Virus record (IMG/VR): IMGVR_UViG_3300010430_000076
Location: 1-47,702 of that record
Strand: one strand, 5' to 3'
DNA length: 47,702 bases
From: a virus
In this document: positions 41,813 through 47,702 of the stretch, piece after piece
How the letters are laid out: each line of letters starts with the position of its first letter
How positions within the stretch are numbered: position 1 is the first letter of the stretch
Notes under the pieces: model-generated
The model's input: the letters and a program-made list of their open reading frames with translations, nothing else
The model's database searches: none
Told to the model about the DNA's origin: nothing
Translations under genes and position numbers: made by a program

Positions 41813-44401
41813 TTAAACGCTTACACCGAAGCCGCGGAGCAGCCTGAGTACGGCCGCATACATCATGGACCCGTCCATCGTCATGCCGTCCTTGCTGACG
41901 AATGCGAAGCTGATAGTCGGCGTGGACTGCGTGCCACCAAACGAGGTGTTTCCGAGCTTGATCGTGTCATTGGGCACGCCGTTTACGGCGGCATCGCCGG
42001 TCTCGATGTTGTAGCCATTCACAAATGCGTCTGTGCGGCTGGTGCTGGCAGGATTCTGGCGACGGCACATATAGAATTTTTTATCCATCAGGTCTGTGCC
42101 GTAGGTGATCTCAGTGCTGACCAGCCGGGCCGCGTTGGTGTTCATACAGTATTCCGTCTCGCCAAGGCTTTTGGCCTCGAATGTTACGCGCCAGCGAGCA
42201 TTTGCAGCCGAACTGCACTCAAACATTTGCTCTGTAGCAAACTCTGCCAAGTCAATAGGCGTACCGTCATACACAAACACACCAAACGCATAATTGCTGG
42301 CATCGACGCTTTCATCTGTCGGGTTGAAGCCGGTATCAACAAGTTGTCCAGCGTCATCACGACCACTCAGGTCATAGCCGTTGGCGTTGTGTCCGACATT
42401 AGCGTGAAGCGTACAGGCATCGCCGGTAATGATGCCGATCTCGTTGTAATCGAAACCACTGCAACCTATCCAAAAGTCGGCCATGCCTTCGAGCGCGCCG
42501 AAGCTCGCCAAATCCTCGGCAAACTGCCTGAGCGCCGCTTTCTGGGCGTCTGTGGCATCAGGGCAGTTCTCGGTGAAGTCTAGACCCGATGCGTTGCCGT
42601 TCACGGCCGCGCGGAGCTGGGCCGGCGTAGTCGGGATAATGCCGTAATCGTCCTGCTCGGCCACGATCTCGTTGATCAGCGCCATGAAGTCCTCGATGTA
42701 GTATGAGGTCCCGCCCGGCGGGTTGGTCTGGTTTCCGCCTGTATCGATATCGTGCATGATCGTGGCCAGCGTCGTGCCTACGTTACGCACGGTGTTCTTG
42801 AGCTGGCGGTCAATGAGGTCGGTGTAGGTATCAATCGTGCCGCCGCTGTCCTCCACGATCAGGCCCGGGATGGTCATGACCTGAGAGTAACCGCCAGAGG
42901 CCCCGTCTCGGTGAGACATGAATGCGCATATATTCGGCCAAGAGGTCCGACTGGACTTAATACCGAGCTCCAGCAGCACGCTGAACAGCACACGCTGCCA
43001 AGCCTCGCCGCCATTGCGATACCCATTACCCGGGAACACTGCGTCATAAGCACCGCGCGGCCAGCTCGTGCCGGCAGGCACGGCCGGGATATAGCTGTTG
43101 GGGTCAAGCAGGAAGTCCTGATTGCGCGTTATATCTGCGAGCAGGTGGGCCCTGCAGGCCTCAAAGTCGGCAAATGATGTGAGCACGCCCGTGCCCCACG
43201 GGCACTCGGCGTCGCCCAGATCGGTGGCGTCAGCGAGGCCGCTGTTGCCGCAGTCGTACTCAATGTTGTACTCGTCAACAATCGTATAGGCCACGGGGCC
43301 TGCGTTATACCCGGCCGGTACTGCGACACTAACCGTGATCGTGCCGCCGGCTAGAAGCCCGTGAGGGCAGCCAGTCTTGAACGTAATCCGGGCGGTAGTG
43401 CCGCTCGGGTTCGTCATGCTGTCGCGCCAGCCATTGGGGAACTGCACACCGCCTGTCAGGTCTGACCAGTATAAAGTTGAGTGCACGCCAAGGTGGTGGC
43501 CGGCATCGTACAGGTCCTTTAGCTGCTGCCACGTCATGGTGGTGCCAATCCCGCCGATTATCGAGTTCGCGATGATCGCAAACATTCCCTTAATATCGTG
43601 CTCGTCCATCTTCTCGACGACGGTTTTGTTGTAGTCAGGGTCGCTGGCCGCAACAAGCGTATTGCGGGTCTCTACGGGACCGTCGAGGCCATCGTCGAAG
43701 TACGGAATAAACGCCGAGCGCTTCATGCGCCGATTAAAGGTAAAGCCCCCGAACACACACTTGTAGTCGCCGTTGTCACCCCAGTTAGCCTCTGGCCAGC
43801 CGTTAGGCGTTCCGGCCGAGTCGCCTTGCACGAGCCTGATCTGGTCACAGCCATCGGTAGTGAGGTCGATCAGGCTGCCCTGAGTCCGGAATATCTCGCG
43901 GGCCGGGTGATAACCCACGGTTTTATTGTTTATGTTCCAAGGCATGCCCCACAAGCAGTTCCAGCCGGGGTGCAGGGCATCATTGCTGTAGTACCTGATC
44001 TCCTGAACGCCTCCGCTTGAGCTGTTACGGAACTGGAGCGCAAGATATTCATCTGAGGAGAATGTGGCGTAAGCCAGCCACACCCAAGCCATGAACACAT
44101 CGTAGTCCTGATAGGTCTGAATGCCGGCAGGGTCGTCCCAGACCACACCCCAACCGGACGTGTCTGTTGCGAGCTGTAGCCCCTTGCCGAAAAGGCTGGG
44201 GTTGTCGAGCTGGCGGCTGTAGCCGCTGCCGAACATCGATAGGTTTGGGTCAGCCAGATCGCCATCGCATAGCACCGTGCCGTAGTCGGTGGCGAGCATC
44301 TGTACTGGTTTGCGCCCCTGCAGGGGGTCCACAAGCGGCGAGAACAGGGCCGGGGCTCTGGGCGAGTGATCACCTAGCGTTCTGCGGCTCCGGGCTTTCA
44401 T
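41813..44401 (-). CDS. Tail protein with NodB-type polysaccharide deacetylase domain
   Basis: This 862-residue protein has an N-terminal virion-binding-like part (about 1-60), a beta-rich domain (60-225), then SAFIPYFDDGLDG (DD at 236-237, the catalytic Asp pair of carbohydrate esterase family 4), DEHDIKGMFAIIA, and GHHLGVHSTLYWSDL (307-311), where the family's H-S/T-x-x-H has Tyr311 in place of the second His. IMHDID near residue 550 fits the last motif. The C-terminal 250 residues are beta-rich and may bind sugars. It probably deacetylates host surface polysaccharide during adsorption, if the altered metal site is active. Confidence 0.7.
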   Translation of the reverse strand: MKARSRRTLGDHSPRAPALFSPLVDPLQGRKPVQMLATDYGTVLCDGDLADPNLSMFGSGYSRQLDNPSLFGKGLQLATDTSGWGVVWDDPAGIQTYQDYDVFMAWVWLAYATFSSDEYLALQFRNSSSGGVQEIRYYSNDALHPGWNCLWGMPWNINNKTVGYHPAREIFRTQGSLIDLTTDGCDQIRLVQGDSAGTPNGWPEANWGDNGDYKCVFGGFTFNRRMKRSAFIPYFDDGLDGPVETRNTLVAASDPDYNKTVVEKMDEHDIKGMFAIIANSIIGGIGTTMTWQQLKDLYDAGHHLGVHSTLYWSDLTGGVQFPNGWRDSMTNPSGTTARITFKTGCPHGLLAGGTITVSVAVPAGYNAGPVAYTIVDEYNIEYDCGNSGLADATDLGDAECPWGTGVLTSFADFEACRAHLLADITRNQDFLLDPNSYIPAVPAGTSWPRGAYDAVFPGNGYRNGGEAWQRVLFSVLLELGIKSSRTSWPNICAFMSHRDGASGGYSQVMTIPGLIVEDSGGTIDTYTDLIDRQLKNTVRNVGTTLATIMHDIDTGGNQTNPPGGTSYYIEDFMALINEIVAEQDDYGIIPTTPAQLRAAVNGNASGLDFTENCPDATDAQKAALRQFAEDLASFGALEGMADFWIGCSGFDYNEIGIITGDACTLHANVGHNANGYDLSGRDDAGQLVDTGFNPTDESVDASNYAFGVFVYDGTPIDLAEFATEQMFECSSAANARWRVTFEAKSLGETEYCMNTNAARLVSTEITYGTDLMDKKFYMCRRQNPASTSRTDAFVNGYNIETGDAAVNGVPNDTIKLGNTSFGGTQSTPTISFAFVSKDGMTMDGSMMYAAVLRLLRGFGVSV

Positions 44402-44404
44402 GGG

Positions 44405-44716
44405 TTATTTATTCTCGGTGATTACTACTTGAGCGGCACCGGTGCCGCCAGTGCACTTCCAGCTATACGTGCAATCAACGTCTGGGACCACAAGCGGGCC
44501 AGCGTAGTCGGCCGTGAAGTTTAGGCCCTCTACGTCAACGAAGTCGGCATTATCGCTGCTCGACTTCGGCCGCATACCGATGGTGATATCGTGGCCATTG
44601 ATGCCGCTGACATGTATCCCGAGAACGCCGTTCTTGTTGCTGCGGCCGATCTCAAACGTGTTTCCGGCATCACCGTATGCGTCGCCAGCCGATACTGATA
44701 GAACTCGCTCTGCCAT
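44405..44716 (-). CDS. Small beta-rich virion-like protein
   Basis: This 103-residue protein has alternating hydrophobic strands (GVLGIHVSGINGHDITIGMR; LNFTADYAGPLVVPDVDCTY) and a C-terminus VVITENK. It resembles small tail or decoration proteins. AGGAG precedes ATG 44716, and it is 3 bases upstream of the tail gene, so it may be a tail-fibre partner. Confidence 0.55.
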   Translation of the reverse strand: MAERVLSVSAGDAYGDAGNTFEIGRSNKNGVLGIHVSGINGHDITIGMRPKSSSDNADFVDVEGLNFTADYAGPLVVPDVDCTYSWKCTGGTGAAQVVITENK

Positions 44717-44744
44717 CTGTCTGCTCCTGATCAGGTCTCCCGTG

Positions 44745-44773
44745 ATTGTTTAACAGCCGGGCTTTCAAGTCAA
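44745..44773 (-). promoter_or_regulatory. Possible promoter upstream of tail genes
   Basis: On the minus strand TTGACT (44773-44768), 17 bases, AACAAT (44750-44745) matches the sigma70 spacing with one mismatch at -35 and two at -10. It lies in the gap before 44716 and would drive the small beta-rich protein, the tail deacetylase and terL. Confidence 0.35.
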
Positions 44774-45067
44774 TTACTTAACTATCTCAATCTTGGCTGC
44801 ATCGGGCGTGATCATCGCCGAGCCATCGTCAGACCACATAAACCCGGACCGCTGGCCGTTGAACACGCGGACACACCGGTGATGCTCCTCGTGCCCTAGC
44901 GGCAGATCGCAGCACAGGCCCATGTCGGGGTAGCCGTCAGGCTGGTGGTTGCACTTCTCGATTTCAGGGATGGCCGGCCGGCTGGGCATCAGCTTGGCTG
45001 AAAAGATATACAGGCTGAACACCGTAAAGGCGACGCCGGCCAAGAACCAAAGCAAGCTAACTAACAA
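44774..45067 (-). CDS. Membrane-anchored protein with Cys/His-rich domain
   Basis: This 97-residue protein has an N-terminal membrane helix (about 2-25, SLLWFLAGVAFTVFSLYIF) and a C-terminal domain with CNHQPDGYPDMGLCC, LGHEEHHRC, a possible metal site on one side of the membrane. The start is TTG 45067 with GGAG 8 bases upstream, within the short gene before it. Not recognised. Confidence 0.6.
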   Translation of the reverse strand: MLVSLLWFLAGVAFTVFSLYIFSAKLMPSRPAIPEIEKCNHQPDGYPDMGLCCDLPLGHEEHHRCVRVFNGQRSGFMWSDDGSAMITPDAAKIEIVK

Positions 45068-45171
45068 CAGTTTCTCTCCACAAACGCCATCAGTGAAAGG
45101 ACCCAGAGGCTGAACACCAAGCAGGCTATGATCATTAGGACTGTGGCCGTGCTTGTCCTGAGTCTAGCCAC
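45061..45171 (-). CDS. Possible 36-residue membrane peptide
   Basis: A frame from GTG 45171 to TAG 45061 encodes about 36 residues: a basic start then IIACLVFSLWVLSLMAFVE and a C-terminal RNCC, one membrane helix. ATG 45135 is an alternative 24-residue start. It overlaps the preceding gene's stop and the next gene's TTG start, as expected in this compact operon. Weak ribosome site, so moderate doubt. Confidence 0.4.
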   Translation of the reverse strand: MARLRTSTATVLMIIACLVFSLWVLSLMAFVERNCC

Positions 45172-45412
45172 GCGACCCAACCATACTGATCGCGTGCGGT
45201 AAGTTGCTCGCCCGACTCATCAGCTCCAGAGCGAAATCTCGCTGAATCATGTCGTACTCGATCACCACAAAATCGTAGAGCACTGATTTGCAGGCTCCGC
45301 ACACAAAGACGGCCCGGCCCCGGCACTCGATCTTGCCACCCTCTTCCTTGTGGTCGAAATCGTGCTCGCACAGCGTGCACGGGGCATGGCTAGGTGTATC
45401 GTCTGCGGCCAT
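45164..45412 (-). CDS. Small zinc-finger-like protein
   Basis: This 82-residue protein has CTLCEHDF (about residues 12-19), an IECRG and CGACKSV, spaced for a zinc ribbon, then an amphipathic helix. It overlaps its upstream neighbour (the short Tat-signal gene) by 23 bases. Function unknown. Confidence 0.65.
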   Translation of the reverse strand: MAADDTPSHAPCTLCEHDFDHKEEGGKIECRGRAVFVCGACKSVLYDFVVIEYDMIQRDFALELMSRASNLPHAISMVGSRG

Positions 45413-45626
45413 TCTCGTTTACCTCCCAACCCATAGATCGCATGTGATTGTCCCTAATCGCCTGCCACTTGGCAAACGAGTCGTTGTACATGACCGTCTC
45501 GGTAGGCCCGGTAAAGTCGGTTTCGTCCTCCATGGAGAACCGCGGCGGGGTCGGAGCCAGCTTGGCGCTGATCGCCACGGCCGCCACTGCCATCGTCACT
45601 GTTTTTAGAAATCCGCGTCTATTCAT
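45390..45626 (-). CDS. Short exported protein with Tat signal
   Basis: This 78-residue protein begins MNRRGFLKTVTMAVAAVAIS: the twin-arginine motif NRRGFLK, a moderately hydrophobic Ala/Val core and a polar AKLAPTPPR region, the layout of a Tat signal peptide. Mature residues (about 30-78) are acidic then basic (YNDSFAKWQAIRDNHMRSMG), without Cys or catalytic motif. It is close in sequence, over the first 25 residues, to the protein at 45954-46565. Tat cargoes are folded before export, and this phage also encodes a TatA. Cargo or decoy are both possible. Confidence 0.65.
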   Translation of the reverse strand: MNRRGFLKTVTMAVAAVAISAKLAPTPPRFSMEDETDFTGPTETVMYNDSFAKWQAIRDNHMRSMGWEVNENGRRRYT

Positions 45627-45954
45627 TGCTCTTTCTCGGTGATGGGACCAGTACCGAGCCCATGTTGTTGGGTAGGACCTCGCCGCATCCGTAACAGCGC
45701 CTTAATTCGCCCGGCGCGACAGGGCTGCCATCTGGCTTGCGGGCCTCGGCCGAGCTTGGCTGCATGTCGGCCAGATAATACTCCTCTCGGTACTGAAACG
45801 CTGGTTTCCGGCACTTAATGTGTTTCAGCATCAGGAACCCGGGCTCTGTCGCGGCCTCTCGGGCCGCAGCAAACCAGTCGATGTTGTCGATCTTCTCGCC
45901 GAACTCTTCCTTGCTGATGCTCAGCGGCCGCGGGGTGTCGCCCTTGCCTGCCAT
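45619..45954 (-). CDS. Hypothetical protein with Cys knuckle
   Basis: This 111-residue protein starts MAGKGDTPRPLSISKEEF, a start I associate with small proteins of T7-like and related phages, and has KHIKCRKPAF and RCYGCGEVLPNN, two Cys pairs that could bind zinc. It sits between the two Tat-signal genes and overlaps both. Function unknown. Confidence 0.65.
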   Translation of the reverse strand: MAGKGDTPRPLSISKEEFGEKIDNIDWFAAAREAATEPGFLMLKHIKCRKPAFQYREEYYLADMQPSSAEARKPDGSPVAPGELRRCYGCGEVLPNNMGSVLVPSPRKSNE

Positions 45955-46565
45955 CAGGCTACGTCCGTCCGCCAGAGCGGCTTGTAGTAAGCCACGGCAT
46001 CAGACAGGTGCGACTTGCCGCCAACCGGTCCCACGGCCTTGATCGGGTCCTGCACCATAAAGGCCTCACCGGGCTTGCAGTGCGGGTTTGCATGAAACTT
46101 TACACCTTGGCGCTGGAGTAGCTTGGCCTCTTCGGGCCGGACCACATACTCATACCGCAGGGCCTTGATCTCGTTGTGCTTGGCCTCTTCAACAAGGTAC
46201 CGTAGCATCTGCTCTGAAAGTGTTGTCTTGCCGAATGCCCGGCCTCTGGCAAACGCATACTCGCTGCCATACTTCGGCATCGGTATGTCGTAGGGGGTAA
46301 TTTCATCCATCACCACGATATCAAAAGCCCGGCCGCGCAGGTGCTGGCTCTGCTGGGCCCCGTGGGCCACAAACGTGCAGCCCCGATAGTTGCCGATCAT
46401 GCCGTTCATCAGGCCCGAGACGTTCACATCAGCGAACTTCTCTGCCAGATCGGCAGCCGCAACAAGGCTATCCTCCAGCTTTGGTAGAGGTGGGGCCATC
46501 CTTGCAGCGATAGCTACTATGGCTGTAGCCGCCACTGCCTGTTTTAGAAACTGCCGTCTGTTCAT
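45954..46565 (-). CDS. Tat-signal-bearing protein with an ATPase-like segment
   Basis: This 203-residue protein begins MNRRQFLKQAVAATAIVAIA: NRRQFLK, an Ala-rich core and ARMAPPLPK, a good Tat signal. The following domain has GNYRGCTFVAHGAQQSQHLR, RAFDIVVMDEIT (81-88, resembling a Walker B of the terminase/ATPase type) and FARGRAFGKTTLSEQM, which lacks a regular P-loop. An ATPase fold with a missing nucleotide site is possible. The start overlaps the upstream stop (ATGA). If exported, a nucleotide-binding role would be unexpected; a Tat signal that holds a protein at the membrane is another possibility. Confidence 0.6.
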   Translation of the reverse strand: MNRRQFLKQAVAATAIVAIAARMAPPLPKLEDSLVAAADLAEKFADVNVSGLMNGMIGNYRGCTFVAHGAQQSQHLRGRAFDIVVMDEITPYDIPMPKYGSEYAFARGRAFGKTTLSEQMLRYLVEEAKHNEIKALRYEYVVRPEEAKLLQRQGVKFHANPHCKPGEAFMVQDPIKAVGPVGGKSHLSDAVAYYKPLWRTDVA

Positions 46566-46843
46566 ACCGATCTCTTGAATAGGTTTTCGTATATCCGCTC
46601 TACCCAGCTCGCCTTTCCGGGCCTCGCGCGTTGAAATGTGATCGTGCCGGGCTCCGGGCAGAGCTTACGCTGAAAGCCGGGCAGCTTCATATTGTGCTCG
46701 AGCTGCTCCTCCGAAGTCTTGCCTAGCGCGGTAGACGGCTTCCAGTGATGGCTCCCGTCTGGCTGGGCCTCGTAGGTGCCGTACATGACCTCGACACGCA
46801 TGGGCCTGCGCCCGACCTCCGGGGGCCGGCTGATAAATATCAA
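46562..46843 (-). CDS. Small hypothetical protein
   Basis: This 93-residue protein probably starts at TTG 46843 (AAGG 7 bases upstream; overlaps the previous stop as TTGA). ATG 46801 (MRVEVMYGTYEAQ) is an alternative. Contains HHWKP, a basic middle and a C-terminal amphipathic helix (WVERIYENLFKRSV). No family recognised. Confidence 0.55.
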   Translation of the reverse strand: MIFISRPPEVGRRPMRVEVMYGTYEAQPDGSHHWKPSTALGKTSEEQLEHNMKLPGFQRKLCPEPGTITFQRARPGKASWVERIYENLFKRSV

Positions 46844-47271
46844 CTCCTGACCTTCCTGAGCAGGACCCTCTTGGTATAGGGAACCTCTTCGTTCTGCAGA
46901 AGTTCGTTGTGGTCTCCGTATTTGCGCGCCAAAAGTATCTTGGGCCAGATTTGCTGCCGGACTACAAGCCTCGGCTCCATCGGCTCATCAAAGGAACGCG
47001 GAAAGCTACTGGCGCGCTCAACACCGAACCTACCAAACTTGTAGCCTACCACCGTGTAGGTGGTATCAAGGAACCTGACACGCTGACCCAGCCGAAACTC
47101 GTCCTTCATGGCCTCGTTTTCGCGCTGGCAGCGCTTCTCAGCTTTTTTCAGCTTCTTGTCGAGCTTGCGCCCGCGCCGGGCCTTAGCTCTCTCGTTATCG
47201 CGGGCCTCGTCAATACGGCGCTCGACCTCGCTTTCAGCGAGCCTACCGATCTCTACTCCCAATACCTTCAT
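46840..47271 (-). CDS. Hypothetical protein with basic helix and beta domain
   Basis: ATG 47271, with AGGAG 7 bases upstream, gives 143 residues; the longer frame to 47325 lacks a ribosome site. An N-terminal Lys/Arg/Glu-rich coiled region (about 20-60) is followed by a beta part (RLGQRVRFLDTTYTVVGYKF) and a C-terminal KRVLLRKVRS. Unknown function. Confidence 0.6.
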   Translation of the reverse strand: MKVLGVEIGRLAESEVERRIDEARDNERAKARRGRKLDKKLKKAEKRCQRENEAMKDEFRLGQRVRFLDTTYTVVGYKFGRFGVERASSFPRSFDEPMEPRLVVRQQIWPKILLARKYGDHNELLQNEEVPYTKRVLLRKVRS

Positions 47272-47296
47272 TGCTTTTCTCCTGCGTTGTGGGCGC

Positions 47297-47626
47297 TCAC
47301 AGCGGCACCCCGGCGTATTTCTCAACGATCTTGCGCATGTCGGCCAAGTGGTTCTGGGTGGCCTCGAGCTGGCCGGCCGCTCCGGGTCGGTTACTCGGGC
47401 GAAGCCCAGCGCGCCAGAGCTCGTCCATCAGCAGCTGGGCCTCATTCTCATCGAGCTGCGCCATGGGATTCGGGTAGCCGGCCACGCCTTCATCGAGAGG
47501 GACCTGCTTGTAGGTGTGTTCCACATGGAACAGCTTGCCATCGGGGGCCTCTTCGAGGTGATACAGGCACAAATCAAACCCGCGCTCGGGCTGCCGCATG
47601 GCTCTAATCAGGGTCTTGTTAAACAC
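47297..47626 (-). CDS. Hypothetical phage protein
   Basis: This 109-residue protein begins at GTG 47626 with GGAG about 7-8 bases upstream and overlaps the stop of the cut gene at the right edge. It has LFHVEHTYKQVPLDEGV, then an acidic helix (NEAQLLMDELWRAGLRPSNR) and a C-terminal helix. The LLMDELWRAGLRP-type segment recurs in uncharacterised phage proteins. No function assigned. Confidence 0.6.
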   Translation of the reverse strand: MFNKTLIRAMRQPERGFDLCLYHLEEAPDGKLFHVEHTYKQVPLDEGVAGYPNPMAQLDENEAQLLMDELWRAGLRPSNRPGAAGQLEATQNHLADMRKIVEKYAGVPL

Positions 47627-47702
47627 GATAGGTCTCCATGTTGATTATGCTCTCACCAGCTTCCGTCAGGTCCCAGTCAAACCGGGTTAGGCCGGCATCG
47701 AG
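47619..47702 (-). CDS. C-terminus of a gene cut by the window edge
   Basis: The last 27 residues of a leftward gene, ending TAA 47619, are visible: TRFDWDLTEAGESIINMETY and two more. It overlaps the next start. Not identifiable from this fragment. Confidence 0.6.
   Translation of the reverse strand, partial: LDAGLTRFDWDLTEAGESIINMETYRV

Noticed and set aside
41621-42583. Antisense open frame of 320 codons opposite the tail deacetylase gene
   Set aside because: No domain and no convincing ribosome site; the minus frame here has known motifs and gives a full tail protein.
45954-46565. Assignment as a functional ATPase or terminase fragment
   Set aside because: Only a Walker B-like segment is present. 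No P-loop of the GxxxxGK[ST] form is found, and the order of the two candidate motifs is reversed.
1-47702. CRISPR arrays, tRNAs, insertion sequences and integrase
   Set aside because: No regularly spaced repeats, cloverleaf, transposase motif or integrase motif was seen on either strand.

Overview
The window is a nearly gap-free stretch of a tailed (podovirus-like) phage genome that infects a Gram-negative, probably gammaproteobacterial, host. The evidence is an N4-gp56-type capsid protein, a podovirus-style portal and adaptor, a TerL, a very long ejected-protein-like polypeptide, an M15 endolysin, a 3TM holin, and an SSB with a typical acidic tail. Genes overlap by ATGA/GTGA/TTGA junctions almost throughout. 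No gap exceeds about 110 bases, and the genes at both window edges are cut. I see no integrase, polymerase, tRNA or CRISPR.

Layout. (1) 1-4965, minus strand: an early-type operon running right to left from a divergent control region at 4966-5057. It holds recT, a TatA-like protein, zinc-ribbon proteins, a YqaJ/lambda-type exonuclease, a coiled-coil partner protein, a SprT-like metallopeptidase with an N-terminal hydrophobic segment, further small Cys-rich proteins and a winged-helix protein. (2) 5058-7521, plus strand: ssb, a small lipoprotein, small membrane and basic proteins, and a DUF1353-like protein. (3) 47702-7518, minus strand: the late block. From right to left it has small accessory proteins (two with twin-arginine signal sequences), a tail protein with a polysaccharide deacetylase domain, terL, portal, scaffold, capsid, adaptor, tail tube protein, a lysis cassette, internal virion proteins, and a 4162-residue polyvalent protein that takes up about a quarter of the window.

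Two things stand out. First, the phage encodes a clear TatA/TatE homologue inside its recombination operon, and at the other end of the window two proteins that begin with textbook Tat signals (NRRGFLK and NRRQFLK). This suggests the phage modifies or uses the host Tat export pathway. Second, the giant protein carries three diverged ADP-ribosyltransferase-like modules, a zincin-like domain and an LPD38-type C-terminus. Its domains are separated by a recurring (P)[LF]QA[RK] motif that sits exactly at the start of ART modules 2 and 3, so it could be a processing site or a domain seam.

All assignments come from reading the sequence by eye. Family names rest on motif recognition and were not confirmed by any search.
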